A stretch of 64,000 nt of DNA from Burkholderiaceae bacterium (GCA_919902775.1 CAKKRJ010000012.1:145728-209727), one strand, 5' to 3'; positions 30,223-39,045 are shown, counted from the first letter of the stretch. The notes: a model not told the origin generated them from the sequence alone. Numbers and translations are program-made.

Positions 30223-31218
30223 TCAGAAGAATTTTTTCAGGTCCATGCCCGCATACAGCTGACCCACTTGCGCTTCATAGCCGTTGAACATCAGCGTCTT
30301 GCGCTTTTTGGCCAGCAAGCCGTCTTCGCCAATGCGCCGCTCGGTGGCCTGGCTCCAGCGGGGGTGGTCCACCAAGGGGTTCACATTGGAATAAAAGCCG
30401 TACTCTTGCGGCGCAGCTTTTTCCCAGGAAGACACGGGTTGTTTGTCGGTGAAGCGGATCTTGACCAGGCTTTTGCCGCTTTTGAAGCCGTATTTCCACG
30501 GCACCACCAGGCGCAAGGGTGCGCCATTTTGCTTGGGCATGACTTCGCCATACATGCCAAAAGCCAGCAGGGTCAGCGGGTGCATGGCTTCGTCCATGCG
30601 CAAAGCCTCGACATACGGCCAATCCAGGGCTCCGCCCCGCAAGCCGGGCATGGTCTTGGGGTCGGCCTGGGTCACAAACTCCACAAACTTGGCCCCGGGT
30701 TGGGGTTCCACGCGCTTGATCAGGTTGGCCAGCGAATACCCGATCCAGGGGATCACCATCGACCAGCCTTCCACACAACGCAGGCGGTAAATGCGCTCTT
30801 CCATGGCACCCCATTTCATGAGGTCTTCCAAATTCACGCGGCCTGGCTTTTTAACCAAGCCTTCGATCTCCACCGTCCAGGGCTGGGTGACCAGGGTGTG
30901 GGCGCGCTTGGCGGGGTCGCCCTTGTCGGTGCCGAATTCGTAAAAGTTGTTGTAGCCAGTGGCGTCTTTGTAGGCCGTCAGCCTGTCCATGTTGAGCGCA
31001 CCCGGCACCGCAGAAGGCACCGCAGCCAGCGGCGCCAACTGGCCCGCACGCGGCGTTTGCGCATGGGCCTCGCGCAGGCCCCAGGCCGTCAAGGCCATGC
31101 CGGCCGAACCTGCGGCCAGGCTGCGAATGACATGCCGGCGCGTTTGGTAAATCGCCTCGGGCGTGATCTCACTGGGAACGGGGTGGATGAAGCCTGATCG
31201 GCCGGTGTCATTGCGCAT
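30223..31218 (-). CDS. msrP: MsrP, periplasmic protein-methionine-sulfoxide reductase, molybdopterin subunit
   Basis: 331-residue molybdoenzyme of the sulfite-oxidase fold that repairs oxidised methionines in periplasmic proteins. A Tat signal has the Arg pair at 27-28 in [14 protein letters not shown] and ends near AHA-Q at residue 53. The Mo-ligand Cys is in [38 protein letters not shown] and [17 protein letters not shown] are family blocks. The ATG at 31218 is used; a TTG six codons earlier is less likely. Confidence 0.94.
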   Translation of the reverse strand: MRNDTGRSGFIHPVPSEITPEAIYQTRRHVIRSLAAGSAGMALTAWGLREAHAQTPRAGQLAPLAAVPSAVPGALNMDRLTAYKDATGYNNFYEFGTDKGDPAKRAHTLVTQPWTVEIEGLVKKPGRVNLEDLMKWGAMEERIYRLRCVEGWSMVIPWIGYSLANLIKRVEPQPGAKFVEFVTQADPKTMPGLRGGALDWPYVEALRMDEAMHPLTLLAFGMYGEVMPKQNGAPLRLVVPWKYGFKSGKSLVKIRFTDKQPVSSWEKAAPQEYGFYSNVNPLVDHPRWSQATERRIGEDGLLAKKRKTLMFNGYEAQVGQLYAGMDLKKFF

Positions 31219-31304
31219 GTGAGCCCCTTGGTACAAAAATCGAACGAGATGAAGACCTTGAACAATTCGCCAGACCCGGCCAACAAGTTACACCTCCGCG
31301 GTCT

Positions 31305-32618
31305 TTACAAGGTGCCGTAGCTGTGCAAGCCGCTCAGGAACATGTTCACGCCCAGGAAAGCAAAGGTGGTGACGGCCAGCCCCATCAAGGCCCACCAGGC
31401 GGCCACCGTGCCACGCAGGCCTTTCATCAGGCGCATGTGCAGCCAGGCGGCGTAGTTGAGCCACACGATCAGGGCCCAAGTTTCTTTCGGGTCCCAGCTC
31501 CAGTAGCCCCCCCAGGCCTCGGCAGCCCACAAGGCCCCCAAGACCGTGGCGATGGTGAAAAAAGCAAACCCCACCGCGATGGATTTGTACATCACATCGT
31601 CCAGCACCTCGAGCGACGGGAGTCGCTCTGCGATGCGGCGGCGGCCCAGCAAAATGCCCGCCACGATCAGGGCAGACAGGCCAAAATAAACCATCCAGTA
31701 GGCATTGCCGCCTGCGGTGGGTGACTTGCGAAAGACCACGGGTTCAAAACACAAGACAATGCCCAACAGCCACAGGGGCGCGAGCTTGTACCAACGGGTT
31801 TCACCCGCCGTTTGCTTGATCAAGAAGGCAAACGCCACCATCGCGGCCAGCGCAAAGGTGCCGTAACCGATGAAGTTGGCAGGCACATGCAGCTTCATCC
31901 ACCAGCTTTTGAGGGCGGGCACCAGGGGTTGAATGGCATGCGCCTCGCGCACCAGGGTGTACCAAAGCAAAAAGCCCACCGCTGCGCTCACCACCAGCAT
32001 GACAAAAGACCCCAGGGCGCGGGTGCGGTAATGGTCTTCGTAGTACAGGTAAAAACCCGCCGTCATCCAGCAAAACATGACGAACACTTCGTACAGGTTG
32101 CTGACCGGAATGTGCCCGACATCGGCCCCGATCAGATAACTCTCGTACCAGCGCACCATGGTGCCAATGAGGGCCAACGCCACACCCACCCAGGCCATGC
32201 GGCTGCCCAGGGTTTCCAGCGTGTCACCCTGCCCGCGAATGAACATGCCTGCCCAATAAAACACGGTGCTGATGAAAAAGACCATGCTCATCCACAAAAT
32301 GGCGGATTGGCTGGACAGGAAATACTTGAGCCAGAACACCTGTTCGGCACGGGCCAGATCCCCTTGGTAGGCATTGATGGCAAACAAGGACAAACCGGCG
32401 ACCACCAGCATCAGTGTGCGCAGAGGGCGCCAGAACCAGGCCAAGGCCACGGCCGCAGGCACGCTGGCCACCAAGATGCCTTGCTCGTACACGTCCATCG
32501 CCTGGCTGTAACGGCTGAAGGCCAACACCATGCCCATCAGTGCCAGCACGGCAAAGCCCCAATCGAGCACACTGCGGCGAGAAAAATAACCGGGGTTCAA
32601 AGTCACAGTAGTCATCAT
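31305..32618 (-). CDS. ccsB: cytochrome c biogenesis protein CcsB/CcsA (system II haem handling)
   Basis: 437-residue polytopic membrane protein. It carries the tryptophan-rich haem-binding motif WGGYWSWDPKETWAL and conserved histidines in later loops (AAWLHMR; HVPANFIGYG). Together with ResB it exports haem and attaches it to apocytochromes c. It overlaps the resB stop by ATGA. It is present in many betaproteobacteria in place of the Ccm system. The cytochrome c4 gene just upstream is a likely client. Confidence 0.93.
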   Translation of the reverse strand: MMTTVTLNPGYFSRRSVLDWGFAVLALMGMVLAFSRYSQAMDVYEQGILVASVPAAVALAWFWRPLRTLMLVVAGLSLFAINAYQGDLARAEQVFWLKYFLSSQSAILWMSMVFFISTVFYWAGMFIRGQGDTLETLGSRMAWVGVALALIGTMVRWYESYLIGADVGHIPVSNLYEVFVMFCWMTAGFYLYYEDHYRTRALGSFVMLVVSAAVGFLLWYTLVREAHAIQPLVPALKSWWMKLHVPANFIGYGTFALAAMVAFAFLIKQTAGETRWYKLAPLWLLGIVLCFEPVVFRKSPTAGGNAYWMVYFGLSALIVAGILLGRRRIAERLPSLEVLDDVMYKSIAVGFAFFTIATVLGALWAAEAWGGYWSWDPKETWALIVWLNYAAWLHMRLMKGLRGTVAAWWALMGLAVTTFAFLGVNMFLSGLHSYGTL

Positions 32619-34738
32619 TGGTTTTTCTCGGAAGAAGCCAGCAATCGGGCCTTCAATTGCTCAAATTCACGGTCCACATCCATGGTTTTGCGGTTGGACG
32701 ACAGGGCCAAGGTCGCCTGCGACCCGCCAGCCTGTGGTGCCAGCCACACCCACAAACGGCGCTCACGCACATACAGCATCGCAAAAACACCCACGATCAG
32801 GAAAAAGCAGCCCAGATAAACCACGTTCTTGCCCGGGGCTCTGGCCACTTGGAACACGCTGGCCTGCACCTGCTTGAAGTCTTTCAGCAAGAAGGCCATG
32901 GGCGCGGGATAGAACGGCGCATCGGACAGCGCCAACACCGCTTGCGACATGAAGCCGGCCACCTTGTCTGCGGGCAAGGGCTTGACCCTGGCTTGCTCAC
33001 GCGCGACCGCGTCCAGCTCCAGCAAGGTGCCGTTCAAAATGCGCACAAACATCTCGCCGGCACGCGCACGCTCGGCCTCGGGAACATGGACCTCCAGAAA
33101 GTCGGCCAGCGCCTGCAAGCCCGCCACCTTCTTGCCTTTGACCTCTTCCTGCCCCGCGAACAGGCCCAAAGCACGGGCGGCCGAATCGGCCAGCTGCTGG
33201 GTCAACTCGGGGCGCTTCGGGTCCACCGCTTTGCGGGCATAACGTTGCACCGCACGCTCGCGCAGACCCGCATCACCCAAGGCGGTGCGCAAACGCAAAA
33301 AACCGTCCAGTTGGCCCTGTTCATCGGCGGGCGGGCGCAGGTAGCGGTAAGGCTCGCCCGGGTTCTCGCGCATGCCCAGCAAAAACACTGGCACGCCATC
33401 GCCCGCGTCCACGGGCAGCATGTAGTTGTTGTATTCACGGGCCTGGCCGGCCGCATCGCGCAGCTTGTAACTCACGCTCGGGCCGACGTTGCGCAACTCT
33501 TTGGTCTCGGTGGTTTTGTGGCCCGCGCCCATGCGCTGGTCGATGGCGCTGCGCAAGTCCACCTTGCGCACATCCACGCCCTGCCCCTGTGCGCCATTGC
33601 CGGCCATGTTTTCCACGTTGATCACGCGCAGGCCGGTGAATTCGAGGCTCATTTTTTCAGGGCCATTGCTCAGCTCGGTGCTGCCGCCGATCGTGCCGTC
33701 CACCTCAAAGGGGCGTGTGGCTGCCGCCATGGGCACGGCTTGCAGCTTGACGCTGGAGCCACCGTCATCAAAGCTGGATTGGTAAATTTCGATGCCCCGG
33801 TGGCTGACCGGGTGGTTGACCTCGACACGGGCTTCTTTTTTCTCGCCCGTGGCTTTGTCGTGGATCACGATGTCGCTGGCGAACAACTTGGGCATGCCGG
33901 TCGAGTAGTACTCGACAATGAACTTCTTGAGCTCGATGGCAAAGGGCAACTCTTGCAGCAAGATGCCGCTGGACTGGCTCAAAATCGCCGTGCTGGAGGC
34001 GGTGTCTTCGGCCACCATCAGATTGCCCCTGAAAGCCGGGTTGCGTTCCGACAGACGGTGCTGCGCAGGCACATCCACAATCAGCCCGCCACCGCTGTAA
34101 ACGGCCTTGCCGCCAAACCACATCTGGGCGCGCACCATCAGGTCGCCATCGAGCAAGCCCCCCACACACACCAGCACAATGGCCGAATGCGCCGCGATGT
34201 AGCCGATCTTGTTGGCTGCACCCGTTTTGGCCGCCACCATCCAGCCCGTGCCTTGTGGCGTGTCGCGTGACTGCAGGCGCACCTTCCAGCCGCCGGTTGC
34301 CAGCAACTGCCCCAAACGTTGGGCCGCCGCTTCGGGCGCGTCGTCCAAACGGCCTTCCGCCTTGTGGTGAAAGGCTTTCAGGCTGTGTTCGCGGATGTTT
34401 TCCTTGTACGTCTTGAGATCGGCCAGGATCTTGGGCGTGTTGCGCGCAATGCACAAGCTGGTGCTGAGCACCAGGAACGCCAAAATCAATAAAAACCACC
34501 ATGCGCTGTACACCGCATGGAGTTTCAGCGTGGCAAAGACTTCGGCCCAAAACGGCCCGAACTGGTTGACGTAATTGGTGGCTGGTTCGTTTTGCTTGAG
34601 CACCGTGCCAATGACCGAAGCAATGCAAATGAGGGTCAGCAGCGAGATCGCAAACCGCATCGACGACAGCAACTCCAGCACAGCATCCCTGCGGGGCGAG
34701 CCATGTTCAGATTCAGGGCTGAAGGCAACAGGCGTCAT
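32615..34738 (-). CDS. resB: ResB, cytochrome c biogenesis protein (system II)
   Basis: 707-residue membrane protein. Three N-terminal transmembrane helices (AISLLTLICIASVIGTVLKQNEP, AWWFLLILAFLVLSTSLCI, and IGYIAAHSAIVLVCVGGLLDG) precede a large periplasmic domain (NHPVSHRGIEIYQSSFDDGGS), with a final helix (VVYLGCFFLIVGVFAMLYVRERR). Partner of CcsB. The start MTPVAFSPESE is the first ATG; a TTG nine codons upstream sits close to a terminator hairpin. Confidence 0.93.
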   Translation of the reverse strand: MTPVAFSPESEHGSPRRDAVLELLSSMRFAISLLTLICIASVIGTVLKQNEPATNYVNQFGPFWAEVFATLKLHAVYSAWWFLLILAFLVLSTSLCIARNTPKILADLKTYKENIREHSLKAFHHKAEGRLDDAPEAAAQRLGQLLATGGWKVRLQSRDTPQGTGWMVAAKTGAANKIGYIAAHSAIVLVCVGGLLDGDLMVRAQMWFGGKAVYSGGGLIVDVPAQHRLSERNPAFRGNLMVAEDTASSTAILSQSSGILLQELPFAIELKKFIVEYYSTGMPKLFASDIVIHDKATGEKKEARVEVNHPVSHRGIEIYQSSFDDGGSSVKLQAVPMAAATRPFEVDGTIGGSTELSNGPEKMSLEFTGLRVINVENMAGNGAQGQGVDVRKVDLRSAIDQRMGAGHKTTETKELRNVGPSVSYKLRDAAGQAREYNNYMLPVDAGDGVPVFLLGMRENPGEPYRYLRPPADEQGQLDGFLRLRTALGDAGLRERAVQRYARKAVDPKRPELTQQLADSAARALGLFAGQEEVKGKKVAGLQALADFLEVHVPEAERARAGEMFVRILNGTLLELDAVAREQARVKPLPADKVAGFMSQAVLALSDAPFYPAPMAFLLKDFKQVQASVFQVARAPGKNVVYLGCFFLIVGVFAMLYVRERRLWVWLAPQAGGSQATLALSSNRKTMDVDREFEQLKARLLASSEKNQ

Positions 34739-34763
34739 GGTGAAAAGGTGTTCACAGGCAAAC

Positions 34764-34784
34764 AAAAGCGGGCCAAGGGCCCGC
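34764..34784 (-). terminator. intrinsic terminator upstream of resB (second of two)
   Basis: On the minus strand a 7-bp stem GCGGGCC/GGCCCGC (34784-34778 with 34774-34768), 3-base loop, is followed by TTTTGTTT. It lies only 25 bases before the resB ATG. Confidence 0.7.
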
Positions 34785-34790
34785 CACCAA

Positions 34791-34815
34791 TAAAAAAGGC
34801 CGGAAATCCGACCTT
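34791..34815 (-). terminator. intrinsic terminator downstream of the cytochrome c4 gene (first of two)
   Basis: On the minus strand an 8-position stem AAGGTCGG/CCGGCCTT with one mismatch (34815-34808 with 34803-34796) is followed by a run of T ending TTATT. With the hairpin at 34764-34784 it forms a tandem terminator separating the cytochrome gene from resB-ccsB. Confidence 0.7.
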
Positions 34816-34859
34816 GATTTTCGCTTCACAGCCGGGGAGCCCGATTGTGGCGCAGCCAG

Positions 34860-34887
34860 CTGAAGGCTGGCTGAAGGCTGGCTGAAG
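34860..34887. repeat. short tandem repeat CTGAAGGCTGG
   Basis: Two exact 11-base CTGAAGGCTGG units (34860-34870, 34871-34881) and a partial third (34882-34887) in the 199-base gap between the cytochrome c4 gene and resB. No coding potential. The remaining gap holds the two terminators and a GGCACCC/GGGTGCC hairpin near 34895-34923. Confidence 0.8.
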
Positions 34888-34937
34888 ACCCCTGGCACCC
34901 AAGGGATTGCCTTGCGGGTGCCGGGGCCAGGGGCCAC

Positions 34938-35567
34938 TCAACGCAGGCCAGCCATGTAGTCGGACACGGCCTTGATTTCGCGGTCGTTCATCTTGGCGGC
35001 GACCTGGGCCATCTGGGCGCTGTTCTTGCGAACGCCATCACGGAACTGCACCAACTGGGCCGCGGTGTAGTCGGCATGCTGACCCGACATGCGGGGGTAC
35101 TGGGCAGGCATGCCCGCACCGTTGGGTGAATGGCAGCTGGCGCAAGCGGCGATCTGACGGTCTGGGATGCCGCCACGGTAAATGCGCTCACCCAAAGCCA
35201 CCGTGTCTTTGTCTTTGGCAAAACCAGGCTTGGCGGGCTTGGAGGCGAGCCAATAAGCGATGTTGCGCATGTCGGCATCGCTCAAGCCGGCCACCATGCC
35301 GCTCATCACGGCGTTGGCACGCTTGCCCGATTTGAATTCTTGCAATTGCTTGACCAGGTATTCAGGGTGTTGCTGCGACAGCTTGGGGTTGACCGGGGTG
35401 GTCGAGTTACCGTCTGCGGCGTGGCAGGCCACACACATGGCAAACGCGGCCTCGCCTTTGGCCAGATCGGGTTTGGCCGCTGCCGGTGCAGGGCCAGCAG
35501 CCAATGCAGAACCCGCCACGAAAGCAGACAAAGTGGCGGACATCAGGAGAGAAACAATTGACTTCAT
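34938..35567 (-). CDS. dihaem cytochrome c4
   Basis: 209-residue periplasmic protein with a signal peptide ending near ALA-AG at residue 24. Two CXXCH haem sites are present: CVACH at 45-49 and CASCH at 142-146, each followed by Met-containing loops (PAQYPRMSGQHADY; SGMVAGLSDADM) that supply axial ligands. The two-lobed build and length fit cytochrome c4, an electron donor to terminal oxidases. It depends on ResB/CcsB downstream for haem attachment. Confidence 0.93.
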   Translation of the reverse strand: MKSIVSLLMSATLSAFVAGSALAAGPAPAAAKPDLAKGEAAFAMCVACHAADGNSTTPVNPKLSQQHPEYLVKQLQEFKSGKRANAVMSGMVAGLSDADMRNIAYWLASKPAKPGFAKDKDTVALGERIYRGGIPDRQIAACASCHSPNGAGMPAQYPRMSGQHADYTAAQLVQFRDGVRKNSAQMAQVAAKMNDREIKAVSDYMAGLR

Positions 35568-35711
35568 GGTCGTCGTCCAAAAGTTGGAAGAATGGGCGCA
35601 AAACCCAAGGATTCTACAATGAGGTCTGCGTCAGTTTCCTGACGACCCAAGGCCCCCCGATTTATGAGCTCCAGCCCCCGCGTTTCCCCTCCCTCGTCCC
35701 AAGCTGGGCCG

Positions 35712-35722
35712 CCCCCCCCCCC
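35712..35722. repeat. poly-C tract of 11 at the 5' end of engB
   Basis: Eleven consecutive C residues. An ATG at 35664 opens a frame (MSSSPRVSPP...) that enters this run and is one base out of the engB frame; 9 or 12 C would join the two frames. It may be a slippage-prone site or a sequencing length error. Confidence 0.9.
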
Positions 35723-35734
35723 GTGGTCACACCC

Positions 35735-36409
35735 ATGGGCTGGATGCACACCGCCCGTTTTTTGACCACCGCCGCGCAACTGCACCATTTGCCCGCGATG
35801 GACACGCCTGAAATTGCCTTTGTGGGCCGCTCCAACGCAGGCAAATCCACCTGCATCAACACCCTAACGCAAAAAAAGCAGCTGGCATTTGCCTCCAAAA
35901 AGCCGGGGCGCACCCAGCACATCAACCTGTTTGCCCTGGGCAAACAGGGCATCACCGACGCCGTGCTGGCCGATTTGCCTGGCTACGGTTACGCCGCGGT
36001 GGCCAAGATGGACAAACTGCGCTGGCAACAAGTCATGGCCAATTACCTGGTCAGCCGCGAGAACCTGACGGGGATCGTCATGATGTGCGACCCGCGCCAC
36101 GGCCTGACTGAGCTGGACGACATCCTGCTCGAAGTCATCCGCCCCCGGGTGGAACAGGGCCTGAAGTTTTTGATCATCCTCACCAAGGCCGACAAGCTGA
36201 CCCGTGCCGAGCAGGCCAAAGCCCTGTCGATCGCACGGCTGCAAGCCGGCGGCGGCGAGGTGAAGTTGTTTTCGGCCTTGAAAAAACAAGGCGTGGACGA
36301 AGTGGCCCAACTGCTGTGGGACTGGACGCACCCGGCCAAAGACACGGCAGCCACCGCTGCCGCCCCGGCCGAGCCCCCCGAAGAAGAACCCGAAGCACTC
36401 GACGAGTGA
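35735..36409 (+). CDS. engB: EngB (YihA/YsxC) ribosome-biogenesis GTPase
   Basis: About 224 residues from the ATG at 35735. The Ras-like G1 motif GRSNAGKST is at 31-39; G3 DLPGYGYA, G4 TKAD and G5 FSALKKQGVDE follow. EngB helps assemble the large ribosomal subunit and is usually essential. The start MGWMHTARFLTTAAQLHHLP matches the region preceding the GTPase domain in relatives, but no Shine-Dalgarno is seen there; GTG at 35723 is also in frame, and an ATG at 35664 would be in frame only with a different poly-C length. The C-terminal tail is Ala/Glu-rich. Confidence 0.9.
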   Translation: MGWMHTARFLTTAAQLHHLPAMDTPEIAFVGRSNAGKSTCINTLTQKKQLAFASKKPGRTQHINLFALGKQGITDAVLADLPGYGYAAVAKMDKLRWQQVMANYLVSRENLTGIVMMCDPRHGLTELDDILLEVIRPRVEQGLKFLIILTKADKLTRAEQAKALSIARLQAGGGEVKLFSALKKQGVDEVAQLLWDWTHPAKDTAATAAAPAEPPEEEPEALDE

Positions 36410-36445
36410 GCCGAATCGGCCACACCGGGTGACAAAGCCCCAGCC

Positions 36446-37312
36446 TCAATAAAAACCGGCCTCGCCTTCAGGCCGGGTCTTGAAGCGTTTGTGCACCCAG
36501 TAATACTGCTCGGGCATGGTCTGCACCCAATCGGCCAGCAGACGGTTCATGCGGGCGGTGTCTTGGGCCAGATCGGCGCTGGGGAAATCGGCCAGCGGCG
36601 CATGCACCTCGATGTCGTAGCCCGCCGGCGTCATGCGCGTGACCACAGGCACCACCCGGGCGCCCACCACCTTGGACAAGCGCGACAGCGAAGGCACGGT
36701 GGCCGCCTTCTCGACCCCCATGAAAGGCACAAAAATCGACTCGGTGCGGCCAAAATCCATGTCGGGCGACAGGTGCAAAGGCTCGCCCTTCTTGATGCCA
36801 GCCAAGATCTGGCGCATGCCCTGGTGCCGAAAATAAGGGCGCACATTGCCTGAACGCTCGCGGCCCTGGCGCACCCAGGCCTCCACGGCTGGACGCGACT
36901 GCCCGACAAAAATGAACGCCACCGGACCAGGCACATCAAGCGACACGGCCATACCCCCTGCATCCAGGCCGACAAAATGGGGCGCAAACATCACCAAGGG
37001 ACCCGGCTCGCGCAAGGCCTGCACATCACCCACCCAGCGCAGGCGCTGACGCACCAGCGCCTCGGGGGCGTGCCAAAGCCAGGAACGGTCCATCACCGAC
37101 TGGCCAAAGGCGATGAAATGCCGGTACGCCAAAGCCTCGCGTTCGGCAGCGGGCCACTCGGGCAGACACTTATGCAAATTGACCAGCACAATCCGGCGAC
37201 GCTTGCCCGCCACATGCCACAGCAACCAACCCAGCCCATGCCCTGCCGCCCTCACCCAAGACAGCGGCAGGCCTGCAAACAGGCGCAAAAAAGCGATCAG
37301 CAAATTCACCAT
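36446..37312 (-). CDS. LpxL-family lipid A acyltransferase (first of pair by coordinate)
   Basis: 288-residue protein of the Kdo2-lipid IVA acyltransferase family (lysophospholipid acyltransferase fold). One N-terminal hydrophobic anchor, then the catalytic HX4D motif in MFAPHFVGLDAGG, and substrate motifs GNVRPYFRHQGMRQIL and LSPDMDFGRTESIFVPFMG. It adds a secondary acyl chain to lipid A at the inner membrane. It lies 16 bases downstream of a second family member. Its last codons form a terminator. Which acyl position it serves cannot be told. Confidence 0.88.
   Translation of the reverse strand: MVNLLIAFLRLFAGLPLSWVRAAGHGLGWLLWHVAGKRRRIVLVNLHKCLPEWPAAEREALAYRHFIAFGQSVMDRSWLWHAPEALVRQRLRWVGDVQALREPGPLVMFAPHFVGLDAGGMAVSLDVPGPVAFIFVGQSRPAVEAWVRQGRERSGNVRPYFRHQGMRQILAGIKKGEPLHLSPDMDFGRTESIFVPFMGVEKAATVPSLSRLSKVVGARVVPVVTRMTPAGYDIEVHAPLADFPSADLAQDTARMNRLLADWVQTMPEQYYWVHKRFKTRPEGEAGFY
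36450..36476 (-). terminator. intrinsic terminator formed by the last codons of the acyltransferase gene
   Basis: On the minus strand CCGGCCT-N7-AGGCCGG (36476-36470 with 36462-36456) is followed by TTTTTA. The U-tract is read as the last sense codons and reaches the TGA stop at 36446-36448, so the hairpin is inside the coding end. Confidence 0.65.
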
Positions 37313-37328
37313 GCGTTTTCAGGTCCGG

Positions 37329-38156
37329 TCAGGCCTGCCGGGGATGTTTGTAGCGGGCATAGCCCCAGATGTATTGCGATGGGCACTGCAAAATCAGCGA
37401 CTCCATGGCCTGGTTGATCTGCACCACCGCGGTGTCCAGATCGTCCGACAAGTCATGCCCCAGAGGCTGCGAGTGCAAACGGTAACCGCGACCCCAGGAC
37501 AAGCGCTCCCCCCAGATCAACACCACCTGGGCGCCGGTTTGCAAAGCCAGCCGCGCGGCCAAGGTCATGGTGTAGGCGGGTTGGCCAAAAAACGGGGCCC
37601 ACTGCCCCATGCCCTCGGGTGGCACCTGATCGGGCAACAAACCCACGGCCCGACCCGAACGCAGCGCCTTGATCATCTGGCGAACACCGGCCAGAGTGGT
37701 CGGCACCGCCTCCAGTCCCGGACGTTGCCGCGCCAAGCGCATGACCTCGCCCAAACCCGCGTGGCGGGCAGGACGGTACAACACCGTCAATGGCCCGTGT
37801 TGCGCCGAAAAACGCGCAGCCAGCGCCTGGGCCGTGATCTCGAAACAGCCCATGTGCGGGGTCAAAAACAACACCCCTTGGCCGCTGGCATAAGCCGCCA
37901 CGGCGGCGCGGTCATCGGCCCAACTCAGGCTCGGCGTGCGCCCCAGCCACAAGCGCGGCAATTCGGCCGACATGCGCCCTGCCTGCCCTACAGCGCGCCA
38001 AACAGCCCACCAACCCAGGCCCGCCTGACGCGCGTTGTGCAAAAACCGCTGTCTGTACGGACCTGAAAAGCACCAAGCCAGCCAGCCCCCCACGCTCCCC
38101 AGAGCGTGCAGGGCCCACAAAGGCCATCGAGAAAAGAAACGGAACCAACTGAGCAT
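37329..38156 (-). CDS. LpxL-family lipid A acyltransferase (second of pair)
   Basis: 275-residue member of the same family. The catalytic motif is HX4E in LTPHMGCFEITAQAL; GLLPDQVPPEGMGQWAPFFG and WGERLSWGRGYRLHSQPLGH are downstream blocks. The start MLSWFRFFSRWPLWALHALG matches family N termini; in-frame codons further upstream would run through a degenerate tandem repeat and are unlikely. It is transcribed first, 16 bases before the other acyltransferase, suggesting the pair adds two secondary acyl chains. Confidence 0.87.
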   Translation of the reverse strand: MLSWFRFFSRWPLWALHALGSVGGWLAWCFSGPYRQRFLHNARQAGLGWWAVWRAVGQAGRMSAELPRLWLGRTPSLSWADDRAAVAAYASGQGVLFLTPHMGCFEITAQALAARFSAQHGPLTVLYRPARHAGLGEVMRLARQRPGLEAVPTTLAGVRQMIKALRSGRAVGLLPDQVPPEGMGQWAPFFGQPAYTMTLAARLALQTGAQVVLIWGERLSWGRGYRLHSQPLGHDLSDDLDTAVVQINQAMESLILQCPSQYIWGYARYKHPRQA

Positions 38157-38213
38157 GGGGGGTGATTTTGCCCTGAACTCACCCGCGCACCGACAACACG
38201 GTGCCTGGCCCAC

Positions 38214-38274
38214 TTTGGCACCCCTTTGGGCACCCCTTTTGGCGCACCTTTTGGGCATACCTTTTTGGCACGCC
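38214..38274. repeat. degenerate tandem repeat of a 12-13 base unit
   Basis: Five successive units of the type TTTTGGGCACCCC (starting about 38214, 38225, 38237, 38249 and 38262), each a T-run, then GG(G)CA or GGCG, then CC. It lies in the 281-base gap between the acyltransferase pair and the HTH gene, where no other gene is visible. Confidence 0.75.
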
Positions 38275-38437
38275 ATGCCGACCAGGCGCCGCACCGACCA
38301 ACCGACCGTATGTGCTACCTGTTTTTGCCCACCGCACTACCGGTTCACGCCCGACCGTAATGACAAAACAGCTCATAACATCCCAATAGCCCCAAACTTC
38401 CAACCTGCGTTGGTCTGGCTTTCTTGAGGAATTTTTG

Positions 38438-39022
38438 ATGAAAAGCAGCAACATCCACCCAGCTTATTTCAGCACCAGCCAAGCGGCCAAAATGCTGGGT
38501 CTGTCGGTGGGCACCATCCAGCGCATGGTGGAAAACGGGGTCTTCAAAGCCTTTGTCACCCAAGGGGGGCACCGCCGGATCTTGTCCTCCTCCATCACCC
38601 AGTATTGCAAGCAACAAGGTTTTCAGACCTTGCCCGTGGTCTCCGAGTCCCTGCTGATTTGTGTTTTGCACGACAGCCAGCACGTGCCGCCCACACTCGA
38701 CAAGATGGCCCATTGGGAGCAGGTCAAGCTCATCACGCACCCCCTGGACTTGATGGGCATTCACCAGACCGTCGGGGCTTTTTTCATCGACGCCCGGATT
38801 CCATGGCTGCACACGGCCCCGATGCATCTGCAAGACAACCTGATGCAAAACGCCCACATCGTGGTCTACAACAGCGCCCACCTGCCATCCAACAGCCCCT
38901 TGTATCTGGCCAAGAAAATCGACCTGTTTGAGGGGGACGTCAGCACCGACCTGGTCTATGGCTACCTGCTGGGCAGCACACATGCGCACCACGCCGACAC
39001 GCACCGCCCGACCCACCAGTGA
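38438..39022 (+). CDS. excisionase-type HTH protein with unassigned C-terminal domain
   Basis: 194-residue protein. Residues about 10-55 (YFSTSQAAKMLGLSVGTIQR MVENG region, then GGHRRI) form a MerR/excisionase-type winged HTH: the helix TSQAAKMLGLSVGTI and the wing TQGGHRRIL are clear. The rest (LLICVLHDSQHVPPTLDKM, VGAFFIDARIPWLHTAP, NAHIVVYNSAHLPS) alternates strands and helices in a way that recalls a degenerate receiver-like alpha/beta domain, but no phosphoacceptor set is recognised. GAGGA precedes the ATG at 38438. It lies just upstream of groESL; a link is not shown. Confidence 0.7.
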   Translation: MKSSNIHPAYFSTSQAAKMLGLSVGTIQRMVENGVFKAFVTQGGHRRILSSSITQYCKQQGFQTLPVVSESLLICVLHDSQHVPPTLDKMAHWEQVKLITHPLDLMGIHQTVGAFFIDARIPWLHTAPMHLQDNLMQNAHIVVYNSAHLPSNSPLYLAKKIDLFEGDVSTDLVYGYLLGSTHAHHADTHRPTHQ

Positions 39023-39045
39023 AATTCTCCCCACGACCTGCAGGG

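Noticed and set aside
34738..34765. TTG start nine codons upstream of the resB ATG
   Set aside because: It would place the start inside the terminator region; the ATG fits the family.
38157..38294. N-terminal extension of the second acyltransferase (rich in QRGAK/CAK-type repeats)
   Set aside because: It is the translation of the tandem repeat; family members begin at the MLSWFRFF-type sequence, so the extension is not counted as coding.
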